From: Tangfeifania diversioriginum
GTDB taxonomy: Bacteria; Bacteroidota; Bacteroidia; Bacteroidales; Prolixibacteraceae
DNA length: 64,000 nucleotides
Direction of reading: 5' to 3'
Assembly (NCBI RefSeq): GCF_900141875.1
Contig: NZ_FQZE01000001.1
Span: 124,001-188,000 of the forward strand
Made by a program: the position numbers and the translations under genes. The notes under the pieces were generated by a model. That model was given only the letters and a program-made list of their open reading frames with translations, did no database searches and had not been told where the DNA came from. Below are positions 52,282 to 61,306 of the stretch, piece after piece. The first letter of the stretch is position 1. Every line of letters starts with the position of its first letter.

Positions 52282-53550
52282 TTAATTTGCTTTTCTGCCA
52301 TAGAGCGTTATTTCCGACAAGCAGTTTGCATTATCCAGGGTATAATTGCCGTTGAAACTTTTCATGGCCCTGTACCTGAACCAGCGTGTAGGCTTGGTAT
52401 ATTGAGGCTCATCCGGATACATGTAAGCCATATCTCCTTTGCGTCCTCTTTTCACAAATTCGAGTTCGCTCAACCCTTCCGGAACCTCGATTTTGTTTTC
52501 AGAAACATATACCCATTCTTCGGTATCGTCGTCCCAAATATACATTTCGTAAATACCTACGTTCTCGGACTGATAGTATTGCCCGCGGCAAAGCTCACCA
52601 CAGAAATTGGTATGCCTTTGCACGGTAACAATCCGGCTCAGTTCGTAATGGGCACCAAGGTCGATGATCACATTCCAGGGCATGTTTCCGTCATCGGAAT
52701 CGCCAGTCCGCCCGCGGCCGCCGGTATGCATAAAGTTGAGGTTTTCACCTTCGTCAATATTACCATCGATAACATAACGCAACCGTCCTTCGTTCTCATT
52801 TCCGAAAGCCTGAGGCACGCCACCTACCGAATCGTTGGCAGCCGGTAAAAACCATTCTTCTTTCGGAAGTTCCATATCCTCAAGTAAGTTGATGGTTCCC
52901 ATATCAACTGGCTCTGACATGTTACCATAAATATCTGAAACCCGGATTTTCACATTTACAGGATCATCGGGTCCCAAATCTAGGTCTTCCACAAACCGAC
53001 GGTCTTCTTCCAGGTTGGAAGAAAATACCGAAGTCAGTGATCGCTCTTCACCGTTTTGGGTGTAGGTAAAGTCAATATACACGTTGATACTTTGCTCGAG
53101 TTCGTTTTCCCAGTCCACAAAAAAGGAGCTAAAGCCGGGTTTCAATTCGAGCGACTCCACCACCCGAGTAATAGCCGATTCCAGAGGTGTTACTTCAACA
53201 GAGACTAAATCAGAAATATTACCGGCCCTGTCGCGGGCATACAAATCAACAGTGTATGCTATGGTGTCTCCAAAGCCATACACGTCGAGCGAATCAACAA
53301 AATAAGATGATGAGAAAGTGAATGAATTGCCGTCGGCATTGGTATATCTTGCCTCAACACTTAATACATCTTCATCATCAGGCACATCGAAAAAGAACCT
53401 GGCACCACCGTATAATGGTTCGTAAGTAATATTTGAAGGAGGTGCCGGTGGAACAGTATCATCGGATTCAGCACCGTTTTTTTCCTCGCAGGAAGTTGCA
53501 AATAGCAGGAGTGCTGCAAATATGAACAAATAATTTATTGTTGTTTTCAT
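52282..53550 (-). CDS. DUF4959/DUF5126/DUF5000-type surface lipoprotein of PUL 2
   Basis: A 422-residue lipoprotein (MKTTINYLFIFAALLLFATSC, lipidated Cys21). The three-domain architecture of SusE-position proteins is recognisable. A DUF4959-like Ig domain occupies ~35-125 (NITYEPLYGGARFFFDVP), and a second Ig-like part (DUF5126-like) ~130-225. A C-terminal discoidin-like DUF5000 module occupies ~255-420 (PWNVIIDLGAHYELSRIVTVQRH, RWFRYRAMKSFNGNYTLDNANCLSEITLYG). The last part resembles F5/8 type C carbohydrate-binding domains. It presumably holds the glycan at the cell surface for SusC/SusD. It lies 39 bp after the susD stop region and is co-transcribed. Confidence 0.85.
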   Translation of the reverse strand: MKTTINYLFIFAALLLFATSCEEKNGAESDDTVPPAPPSNITYEPLYGGARFFFDVPDDEDVLSVEARYTNADGNSFTFSSSYFVDSLDVYGFGDTIAYTVDLYARDRAGNISDLVSVEVTPLESAITRVVESLELKPGFSSFFVDWENELEQSINVYIDFTYTQNGEERSLTSVFSSNLEEDRRFVEDLDLGPDDPVNVKIRVSDIYGNMSEPVDMGTINLLEDMELPKEEWFLPAANDSVGGVPQAFGNENEGRLRYVIDGNIDEGENLNFMHTGGRGRTGDSDDGNMPWNVIIDLGAHYELSRIVTVQRHTNFCGELCRGQYYQSENVGIYEMYIWDDDTEEWVYVSENKIEVPEGLSELEFVKRGRKGDMAYMYPDEPQYTKPTRWFRYRAMKSFNGNYTLDNANCLSEITLYGRKAN

Positions 53551-53589
53551 ACGATTCTATTTATCGTTTTAAAATTTAAAATTAAACAA

Positions 53590-55554
53590 CTACCAGCCCG
53601 GATTTTGAACCAGGTTTGAATTGGTATTGATCTCATTCAGGTCGATTGGCCACAGGTGATCAGTAATTGTAAATCTTCTGGATTGCTTCACCTCGAGGTT
53701 AAAGAAATCAGCACCAGTAGTTCCTCTGTAATCCCATCCCCAAATAGGAGTTGAAAATTCCTGAACTGCTCTTTTATGGCGTATCATATCAAAAAACCGA
53801 CTGCCTTCAAAAGCCAGTTCGATGCCGCGCTCGCGTAAAATAATATCGCGCATGCCTTCTTTTGTTCTATGCTTGTTAACCGTGCGTACAATACCTGCAT
53901 CGGCCCAAACTGTTTCCACATTTGGTACGCCGGCTCTTTCGCGAACCCTGTTTATGGCATCGTAAACTTCCTGGTTAGGTGCATCGAGATATTCATTCAA
54001 TGCTTCGGCTTTCATCAAATACAAATCGGCCAGGCGAATAATCGGGTACGGGTATTTAATCGTACGGGCCCAGTGACCTGATTTCGATTCCATGTGGACC
54101 AGTTTTTTGATGCCAATACCGGTTTCAAAATAGTCGGTACTGTGTTGTGATGAATTAAAGCCACCATCTTCGCCGGCATACATCATGGTATTGATGCGCA
54201 CACTGTGGCCCCTCCAGTAACCGCCGGTAATAGCCAGGTTGGCATAAAAACGGGGTTCCCTGTTCATGTATAATTTAATGGTTTCGGCACCGGGCTGCAT
54301 AATTCCGGCCAGTTCCCTGTATTCAGGTTCATCGGCTCCCGGCGTTTGCATAAGTTCCCATTTGTTATCCGCATCAAAAGTAATGTCTTCTTCAATGGGC
54401 ACACCGTTTTCGGTGTAATAACGCTCGGCCATACGGTAGGTAGAAGCCATCCATTGCCATGAGTACGATGGAGTGTTGGTAATACCGCCACCGTATCCTT
54501 CGGGCAAACGCATATTGGTGGAATGGGCCAGTTCGCCCTGGTTGTAGTAGTCGAGGTCTGAAAAACCCCAAATAAGTTCGTTATTCCAGGGGTCGGTAAC
54601 GGCAAACCTCAAATCGTAAATCCGCTGCACATTTTCCGGATTTTCAGCATACACTTCACGGTCGAAGGTGTAAACCTGATCGTCATAGGTATATAACTCA
54701 ATACCGTTGGCCTGGCAGGCATCGATAGCCACGTCGATGGCATCGATGGCATCTTTCCACTTTTCTTTATCGTAGGTTAACGGGAAAAACGGTTCACCAT
54801 CTTCGTTGTAAAAATCGCCAAAATACTCCTGGTTACCGTTAAAAAACGGGCTGGCCCTGAAAAGCATTACCCTGGCTTTTATTGATTTGGCAATAACCTG
54901 ATCAACCTGGCCTAAAAGTGTTCCCGTTTTTCTTTCCGCCAAATCCGGAATGGCTTCATCCATAACTCCAATAATGTAATCAAAACTTTCTTCCACTGTC
55001 GAGCGCTTCAGAAACAGCTGTTCTTCTGAGGCATCAGGAGTAATCAGTTCTTCTGAAATAACAATGGGGCCGTATTGTTTTACCAGCAAAAAGCTGTAAT
55101 AAGCCTTCAGGAATTTAGCCTGTGCTGCCCATTCGTTCTTTTCATCATCGGTCATATCCGGCACCTGGTCAATAAGAGACAGAAAAACGTTTGCCTGCCT
55201 TATACCTGTATATAAAGGCGAACCGGCACTCGTACCCGACCATGACCCAATTAACGGATCGGTAGGAGATTGTAGCCCGCGCATAATTCGTATTCCTCTG
55301 AGGTTCCATGAATCTTCATTAAGGTCCAAGCGGCCCAGAAACTCATCGCCGCAGGTCCAGATTGATTCGTGTGTTTTATCGATACGCGGCATATAACTAT
55401 ATACTTTTGCCAGTGCATCCCATGCTTCTTCCTGCGATTTATATAAGTCTTCCAGTGTAACGGTATTGTCTGGAACAACATCCAGGTATTCGTTACACGA
55501 AGGCATTAATGCAAGAATAAAAATCAGTATAAATAATTTTCTCAATATTTTCAT
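53590..55554 (-). CDS. SusD/RagB-family nutrient-binding lipoprotein, PUL 2
   Basis: A 654-residue SusD-family lipoprotein (MKILRKLFILIFILALMPSC, lipidated Cys20), larger than SusD of PUL 1. The N-terminal region has EYLDVVPDNTVTLEDLY and AWDALAKVYSYMPRID. Typical helices include AQAKFLKAYYSFLLVKQYG, and the C-terminal RagB part shows YPIIRLADLYLMKAEALNEY, INRVRERAGVPNV and ILRERGIELAFEGSRFFDMIRHK. It partners the SusC encoded 19 bp upstream. The ligand is unknown, and no enzyme gene accompanies the pair to hint at it. Confidence 0.96.
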   Translation of the reverse strand: MKILRKLFILIFILALMPSCNEYLDVVPDNTVTLEDLYKSQEEAWDALAKVYSYMPRIDKTHESIWTCGDEFLGRLDLNEDSWNLRGIRIMRGLQSPTDPLIGSWSGTSAGSPLYTGIRQANVFLSLIDQVPDMTDDEKNEWAAQAKFLKAYYSFLLVKQYGPIVISEELITPDASEEQLFLKRSTVEESFDYIIGVMDEAIPDLAERKTGTLLGQVDQVIAKSIKARVMLFRASPFFNGNQEYFGDFYNEDGEPFFPLTYDKEKWKDAIDAIDVAIDACQANGIELYTYDDQVYTFDREVYAENPENVQRIYDLRFAVTDPWNNELIWGFSDLDYYNQGELAHSTNMRLPEGYGGGITNTPSYSWQWMASTYRMAERYYTENGVPIEEDITFDADNKWELMQTPGADEPEYRELAGIMQPGAETIKLYMNREPRFYANLAITGGYWRGHSVRINTMMYAGEDGGFNSSQHSTDYFETGIGIKKLVHMESKSGHWARTIKYPYPIIRLADLYLMKAEALNEYLDAPNQEVYDAINRVRERAGVPNVETVWADAGIVRTVNKHRTKEGMRDIILRERGIELAFEGSRFFDMIRHKRAVQEFSTPIWGWDYRGTTGADFFNLEVKQSRRFTITDHLWPIDLNEINTNSNLVQNPGW

Positions 55555-55573
55555 CTTGTACTATTTTTAGGTA

Positions 55574-58500
55574 TTAAAATGATAACTGAACCCCAAAATT
55601 AAACCTCTTGTTTGGTGGATATCCTAATCCGTTACGTCCCATCTCCGGGTCCCAAAGGTCAAATGGGCTTGCTACAAATAAATTTTCTCCGCTAAAGTAA
55701 ATCCGGCTGTTTTGCAACCCTATACTGCTGAAAGTACCATCAGGAAGATTATAACCAAATTCAACTGTTTTTAAACGAAGGAATGCACCGTTTCGCAGCC
55801 ACCATGTAGATGTTTGAGTATTGTTGTTTAACGGTTCGGCTGACAAACGCGGCCAGAATGCGTGGACATCTGGATCGGTTTCTGTCCAGTAGTCGTCAGC
55901 AATAATCGTCAGCGCGTTTCTCCGGTTGGCAAAAGGGGCAATCCCGGGGTTATTAATATCACCCACACCCGGATTAATAAATAAAGAAACACGTGCATTA
56001 CCCTGGAAGAAGAAGGAAGCATCAAAATTTTTCCAACCTCCCGACAAACCAAAACCATATTGTATCTCAGGAACCGTTGGTAACCCTAATGGTACCTGGT
56101 CGTTTGAGTTTACAACGCCATCGCCGTTCACATCTTTATATTTGATGTCGCCGGCCTGATAGGTGCCAAAGTCCTGTTTCGGAGAATTTGCAATTTCAGC
56201 TTCATCCACAAAAAGGCGCTCGGCAATTAAGCCCCACCATTGATTTATGGAATGTCCTTTGCGTTTCAGGTATTCATCGGCGTAATCTTTTTCGTCGAGC
56301 TTCACATACTCGTTGGTTGCATAAGTGAAATTGGCCCTTCCGGTAAGCCACCAGTTTTCGGTAGATGCATACTGATAATCAATTGACCCCTCAAAACCAT
56401 GGGAGAGTACTTCACCTACGTTTCCGCTCACAGAAGCTTCCAGACCGGCTGTGGCCGGAAAGTTTTGCCTTTGCAGATAAATCTGGCTCCTGTTGTCCCT
56501 GAAATAATCGGCCTGTACCTGCAATGCATCATCGAGGAACCCAAGTTCAATACCTAAGTTTAATTTGGTTGAAATCTCCCAGGTAATATCAGGGTTGGCA
56601 TATCTCGAAATAGTGTAACCACCGTAATCATTCATGAATGTCGATCCCCAGCGGTAACCACCATCTCCTTTTGAAATATCTGAGAGGTAAAAAAACCGGT
56701 CTTGTCTCTCTGCAATTGCATCGTTACCAACCTTACCGTAGGTAGCTTTAAACTTCACGGTATTAAAAACCCGCTCCAGCGGTTGCCAGAAAGCTTCGTT
56801 CGAAATTAAATAACCGGCACCAAATGAAGGAAAGAATCCAAAACGTTTCTCACCGGCAAATTTTTCCGAACCATTGTATCCGTAAGTAAATTCAAAGAAA
56901 TAACGTGTATCGTAATCGTAGGCAAAACGTCCCGAGTTACCCATATTCCTTTCGGGCAGGGTTTCGTAAATAGAAAGACTGTTACCGCCGGTAAGCAGAT
57001 ATTCTTCCCACATAGCTACGGTCATCAGGCTCAGACTATGCTTGTTGAACTCGCGGGCCCAGTTTAAACGACCTTCGTAATAGTAATGGGCGCTTGCATC
57101 GCGTCCGGGATCCACATCACCCAAATAAGACTGGCCGCTTTCAGGATTAAGCGCATACAGTGTATATTCTCCGGTAATTTGGTTGTACGTTTCCAAATCG
57201 TAATAATACGGATTATAAGAACGTCGGCTGGAATAAAGGCTCCAGGTATTCATTGAAGCTCTTCCCTGAAAACTAAGCCCTTCGGTTATAAAATCCAGCT
57301 CCTGCGAATAAGTGGCATTGGCGGTAATAGAACTTTCGTTCCGGTCTTCGTACCCGCGAACCATTTCGGCATAGGGGTTTTGTTTCAATGACCCGGTTAC
57401 AAAGGTATTCCCGAACAAAATATGATCGGCAAAAGCATGTTTTTCATCCGGTTCGTAAACTGCCGGAAAGTCAACTGGGTTGGAATTCATTACCATGTGG
57501 AAAATATCGGAAGCTCCGGCGTGTGGGCCGGTATATCTTTCGAAGCGCCCCTGTAACTTCACATCCAGTGTTGAAGTCGGGGTCAATTTAAATACAACAT
57601 TGTTTCTTATCTGAACGCGGTTAATGTCAATGTTGTTATTAAAATTATTTTGCGGATCCACTTTCAATAACCCGGTTTCGTTTTCCATGGTACCGGCAAC
57701 AAAATAAGTTGCCACTCTACCACCACCGGAAACATTGAAGTTGGCTTTTTTATTCCAGGTCGATTGATTAAACAGTTCATTGTACCAATCAATATTGGGA
57801 TATATCATCGGATTCGTACCATCGGCAGTGGACTGAATTTTCTGTTCGCTGTAGTAGGTACCGAGCAGTGGGTTACGCGAAACGCGGGCTTCGTTGTAAA
57901 GGCGCATATAGTCAACCCCGTCAAGCAGGTCATTCATTTTAGTTGGTGTTGCCATGTGCGTTTCGAGCCTTACATTAATCTTTGTTGGCCCTTCGCGCCC
58001 TTGTTTTGTTTCAACTATAATAATACCATTTGCACCACGTGCACCATATAAAACAGTTGCCGAGGCATCTTTTAAAATCGAGAAGCTTTCGATGTTGTCG
58101 GGCTCCAGGCGTGCTAAATCAGTTGAAGAAGCCTCGAAACCATCAATCAAAATCAATGGGTTGGTTTTGTACCCGAAAGTAGTAACCCCGCGGATAAAGA
58201 ACTGGGCATTATCGGCACCGGGTTCACCGGTTGTCTGGTAGGAAATAATACCCGGAATTTTTCCGGCAAGTGCAGTAGTAAGGTTGGATGAAGACTGTTT
58301 CAAGTCGCCTGGTCTCACGGTTTCAATTGAAGAAATTACACTCTCTTTCTTTTGAACACCAAATGCCACAACCTGTACTTCTTCGAGCTCTGTTTCGTCT
58401 GCATAAAGCGCTACGTTAATAACATTACCCTCCCCCACTACTCTTTCAACGGGTGTTTTCCCAATAAAAGAAAAGAACAGGGTGTCTCCAACCGCAGCTC

Positions 58501-58684
58501 CAAGCGAATATTCGCCATTGCCATCGGTTACCGTTCCGGTTGTAGTGCCTTTAATTGCAATCGAAACCCCGGGAAGAGGAAGTCCGTCTTCATCTTCAAC
58601 AATTCCCGAAATTGTTTTTGTTTGTGCGAAAACCACACAATACAGGAATAACAAAAATGCAGTTCCAATAAATTTCAATTTCAT
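55574..58684 (-). CDS. SusC-type TonB-dependent transporter, PUL 2
   Basis: An intact 1036-residue SusC-family outer-membrane transporter with signal peptide MKLKFIGTAFLLFLYCVVFAQ. A carboxypeptidase-D-like domain (~25-110, ISGIVEDEDGLPLPGVSIAI) precedes a TonB plug with the SusC box (PLILIDGFEASSTDLARLEP, ILKDASATVLYGARGANGIIIV). The 22-strand barrel ends NKRFNFGVQLSF. It moves oligosaccharides into the periplasm with energy from TonB. It is the first gene of the locus. Its predicted promoter lies about 410 bp upstream, leaving a long leader with two repeat structures. Unlike SusC of PUL 1 it has no premature stop. Confidence 0.97.
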   Translation of the reverse strand: MKLKFIGTAFLLFLYCVVFAQTKTISGIVEDEDGLPLPGVSIAIKGTTTGTVTDGNGEYSLGAAVGDTLFFSFIGKTPVERVVGEGNVINVALYADETELEEVQVVAFGVQKKESVISSIETVRPGDLKQSSSNLTTALAGKIPGIISYQTTGEPGADNAQFFIRGVTTFGYKTNPLILIDGFEASSTDLARLEPDNIESFSILKDASATVLYGARGANGIIIVETKQGREGPTKINVRLETHMATPTKMNDLLDGVDYMRLYNEARVSRNPLLGTYYSEQKIQSTADGTNPMIYPNIDWYNELFNQSTWNKKANFNVSGGGRVATYFVAGTMENETGLLKVDPQNNFNNNIDINRVQIRNNVVFKLTPTSTLDVKLQGRFERYTGPHAGASDIFHMVMNSNPVDFPAVYEPDEKHAFADHILFGNTFVTGSLKQNPYAEMVRGYEDRNESSITANATYSQELDFITEGLSFQGRASMNTWSLYSSRRSYNPYYYDLETYNQITGEYTLYALNPESGQSYLGDVDPGRDASAHYYYEGRLNWAREFNKHSLSLMTVAMWEEYLLTGGNSLSIYETLPERNMGNSGRFAYDYDTRYFFEFTYGYNGSEKFAGEKRFGFFPSFGAGYLISNEAFWQPLERVFNTVKFKATYGKVGNDAIAERQDRFFYLSDISKGDGGYRWGSTFMNDYGGYTISRYANPDITWEISTKLNLGIELGFLDDALQVQADYFRDNRSQIYLQRQNFPATAGLEASVSGNVGEVLSHGFEGSIDYQYASTENWWLTGRANFTYATNEYVKLDEKDYADEYLKRKGHSINQWWGLIAERLFVDEAEIANSPKQDFGTYQAGDIKYKDVNGDGVVNSNDQVPLGLPTVPEIQYGFGLSGGWKNFDASFFFQGNARVSLFINPGVGDINNPGIAPFANRRNALTIIADDYWTETDPDVHAFWPRLSAEPLNNNTQTSTWWLRNGAFLRLKTVEFGYNLPDGTFSSIGLQNSRIYFSGENLFVASPFDLWDPEMGRNGLGYPPNKRFNFGVQLSF

Positions 58685-58742
58685 AGAAAAAAATTTGGTT
58701 ATATAATTTGACTAATAATAAGTGGTTTGGAAATTTCAACTT

Positions 58743-58769
58743 GAATGAATTGAGCTTCCCAATTCATTC
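58743..58769. repeat. Perfect inverted repeat in the susC leader of PUL 2
   Basis: GAATGAATTG (58743-58752) and CAATTCATTC (58760-58769) form a perfect 10-bp inverted repeat with a 7-bp spacer, 59 bp upstream of the susC start. As RNA it can fold into a hairpin; as DNA it can be an operator for a dimeric regulator. Confidence 0.75.
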
Positions 58770-58779
58770 TAAAAAATAC

Positions 58780-58806
58780 TTCATAAATAATAATTTCATA
58801 AATAAT
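58780..58806. repeat. Tandem 12-bp direct repeat
   Basis: TTCATAAATAAT occurs twice (58780-58791 and 58795-58806), 15 bp apart from start to start, next to the inverted repeat. Both lie in AT-rich DNA, so chance cannot be excluded. Confidence 0.5.
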
Positions 58807-59092
58807 CCTTTTTAGTTATTAATTAAAATCCAAAAAAATTTCACATGCATACTTTAAATATACACACATCAATTTGGTTACTCACTTTCTCTTTTTTTTC
58901 TTAATACGTACCTTTTAAAATAAACAAAAACAGCAACTAATTTTGAACTTTTGTTATTTTGTTTTGGCCACAAACAAAACCAACACAGTTCGACCTTTTG
59001 TTCATTATCAATCCGTTAAACTTTTTAAATTAATTAAACAATTAATCTATTTGAAAATTTAAATAAGCAAATTATTAATTGTAAAAATCTGT

Positions 59093-59123
59093 CAAATCTA
59101 AATAAATCAGGATAGAAACCAAA
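59093..59123 (-). promoter_or_regulatory. Candidate promoter of PUL 2 (susC)
   Basis: On the minus strand TTTG (59120-59123), 19 bp and TAGATTTG (59093-59100) match the Bacteroidota consensus. The transcript would begin near 59086 and have a leader of about 400 nt. The 16-bp direct repeats overlap its -33 element and spacer. Confidence 0.5.
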
Positions 59124-59140
59124 GAAATCAGGACAGAAAC
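59104..59140. promoter_or_regulatory. Tandem 16-bp repeat, candidate operator
   Basis: AAATCAGGATAGAAAC (59104-59119) and AAATCAGGACAGAAAC (59125-59140) differ at one base and are spaced 21 bp apart, two helical turns. Same-face spacing and overlap with a promoter are typical of regulator binding sites. Confidence 0.6.
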
Positions 59141-59285
59141 AATTTAATTTTTTTTATGGAACGCCTGTGTGATTTTAAATATTTTTAAGATTTACCTGAT
59201 TTTCGGGAATTTATATCATTCACTATTTTTTCATCCAAATTGCGTCAACATTCTCCGGTGATTCTTATCTTTATGAAAAAACAAT

Positions 59286-61304
59286 ATGACACAAAAATTA
59301 CCACAACTTATAAAAGATGACAAATGGCTGGAGCCCTATTCCGGTGCTATAAATAACCGTATTAATGCTGCAAAGGCAAAAGAGAAAGAAGTTGCAGACA
59401 ACTCAAACTTGTATGAATTTGCCAGCGGCCACCTCTTTTTTGGTCTGCACAAAACTCCCGGCGGCTGGGTAATCAGAGAATGGGCGCCCAATGCAACGCA
59501 CATTTACCTGGTTGGCAATTTTAATAACTGGGAAGAAAAAAAGGAATATGCCTTTAAGCTGCTCGAAAACGGTGTGTGGGAACTCCGGCTCAATGAAGAT
59601 GCACTCCGGCATGGCGATTTGTACGCGCTTTCGCTGCACTGGGCAGTTGATTTCGGGAAACGAGTGCCGGCCTGGGCCAATTATGTGGTTCAGGATGAAG
59701 AGACCAAAATATTTAACGCCATGGTTTGGAATCCTGAAAAACCTTACCAGTGGAAAAACAATTCATTTTCAGGCACCAATGAACCGCCCTTAATTTACGA
59801 AGCCCACATTGGCATGGCCGGAGAGGAAGAACGCGTGCATACCTATAATGAATTCAGGGAACACATGCTGCCCCGGATAAAAGCCAACGGATACAACACC
59901 ATTCAGCTGATGGCCATCCCGGAACACCCGTATTACGGCAGTTTCGGATATCACGTATCCGGATTTTTTGCACCCTCATCGCGATTTGGAACACCCGAGG
60001 AACTAAAACAACTGGTTGACGAAGCGCACGGAATGGGCATGGCTGTAATTATTGACATTGTTCACTCGCACGCCGTGAAAAACGAAATCGAAGGACTCGG
60101 AAAATACGACGGCACCCAATACCAGTTTTTTCATGAGGGTGCTAAAGGAGAACACCCGGCCTGGGATTCCTACTGTTTCAATTACGGCAAAAACGAGGTC
60201 ATTCATTTTTTACTTTCCAACCTGAAATACTGGCTCGAGGAATTTCAGTTCGATGGCTTCCGGTTCGACGGGGTGACCAGCATGCTCTATTTCGACCACG
60301 GACTGGGTAAGGCTTTTTCAGGCTACGACGATTATTACAGTCCCAACCTCGATTTTGAAGCCACCACTTATTTAACCCTGGCCAATAAACTCATCAAAAA
60401 AATTAAACCCCATTCCATTTCAATTGCCGAAGACATGAGCGGTTTGCCCGGACTTGCCGTGCCTCAATCGCATGGCGGAATAGGATTCGATTACCGCATG
60501 GCCATGGGCGTACCCGATTTCTGGATAAAAATTATTAAGGAAAAATCGGACGACGATTGGGAAGTAGGCGATATTTTCTACAACCTCACGTCAAAACGGA
60601 TGGATGAAAAAGTGGTGAGCTACGCTGAATCGCATGACCAGGCACTGGTGGGCGACAAAACCATAATTTTCCGACTCATCGATAAAGAGATGTATTACAG
60701 CATGCGGAAAGACCAGCCCAACCTGATTGTTGACCGTGGAATTGCACTGCACAAAATGATTCGGCTCATAACAGCCACAACCGCCGGAGGTGCCTACCTC
60801 AATTTTATGGGAAACGAATTTGGCCACCCCGAGTGGATTGACTTCCCACGCGAAGGAAACGGCTGGTCGTTTAAACATTGCCGCAGGCTGTGGAGCATTT
60901 CCGAAGACCCGGAACTGAAATACCACTGGCTTTACGATTTTGACAAGGAGATGATTCAATTCATGAGCCAACACAAGCTGCTCAGCATTCCGCCGGTTGA
61001 TTTTGTTATGGAAAACAAACCCGATAAAGTTTTGGCATATCACCGCGGCCTGTTCCTTTTTGTTTTCAATTTCAATCCCACGCAGTCGTTTACCGATTAC
61101 GGAATTCCGTTAGGCCCCGGAAAGTACAAAGTTGAACTCAATACTGACTCGGGACGGTTTGGCGGGAATGACCTTGTTGATGAGGATATACCTTATTATA
61201 CAATTCCGAGCGGAGGCAACACAAGCCAGCACTATTTGCGGCTCTACCTGCCTGCCCGAACAGCTTTGGTATTCAAAAAAATCGACTTTCCAAAAGTGAA
61301 GTAA
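59286..61304 (+). CDS. glgB: 1,4-alpha-glucan branching enzyme (GH13)
   Basis: A 672-residue GH13 branching enzyme, nearer to the eukaryotic-like (GH13_8) type than to E. coli GlgB. It makes alpha-1,6 branches in glycogen. The N-terminal CBM48 domain (~55-145) has GGWVIREWAPNATHIYLVGNFNNW. The catalytic barrel contains nucleophile Asp328 (GFRFDGVTSMLYF), acid/base Glu382 (SIAEDMSGLPG) and Asp451 (YAESHDQALVG). The C-terminal all-beta domain has KVLAYHRGLFLFVFNF. No signal peptide, so it is cytoplasmic. It starts the glycogen cluster; the next gene begins 2 bp after its stop. Confidence 0.96.
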   Translation: MTQKLPQLIKDDKWLEPYSGAINNRINAAKAKEKEVADNSNLYEFASGHLFFGLHKTPGGWVIREWAPNATHIYLVGNFNNWEEKKEYAFKLLENGVWELRLNEDALRHGDLYALSLHWAVDFGKRVPAWANYVVQDEETKIFNAMVWNPEKPYQWKNNSFSGTNEPPLIYEAHIGMAGEEERVHTYNEFREHMLPRIKANGYNTIQLMAIPEHPYYGSFGYHVSGFFAPSSRFGTPEELKQLVDEAHGMGMAVIIDIVHSHAVKNEIEGLGKYDGTQYQFFHEGAKGEHPAWDSYCFNYGKNEVIHFLLSNLKYWLEEFQFDGFRFDGVTSMLYFDHGLGKAFSGYDDYYSPNLDFEATTYLTLANKLIKKIKPHSISIAEDMSGLPGLAVPQSHGGIGFDYRMAMGVPDFWIKIIKEKSDDDWEVGDIFYNLTSKRMDEKVVSYAESHDQALVGDKTIIFRLIDKEMYYSMRKDQPNLIVDRGIALHKMIRLITATTAGGAYLNFMGNEFGHPEWIDFPREGNGWSFKHCRRLWSISEDPELKYHWLYDFDKEMIQFMSQHKLLSIPPVDFVMENKPDKVLAYHRGLFLFVFNFNPTQSFTDYGIPLGPGKYKVELNTDSGRFGGNDLVDEDIPYYTIPSGGNTSQHYLRLYLPARTALVFKKIDFPKVK

Positions 61305-61306
61305 GT

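Larger units (their letters stand above)
58685..59285. promoter_or_regulatory. 601-bp AT-rich region between PUL 2 and glycogen cluster
   Basis: No gene is visible in this stretch. It contains, from left to right, an inverted repeat (58743-58769), a 12-bp direct repeat (58780-58806), a minus-strand promoter (59093-59123) and a pair of 16-bp direct repeats (59104-59140). No strong promoter was found for the plus-strand branching enzyme gene; TATCTTTA (59266-59273) is the nearest candidate. Confidence 0.6.
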
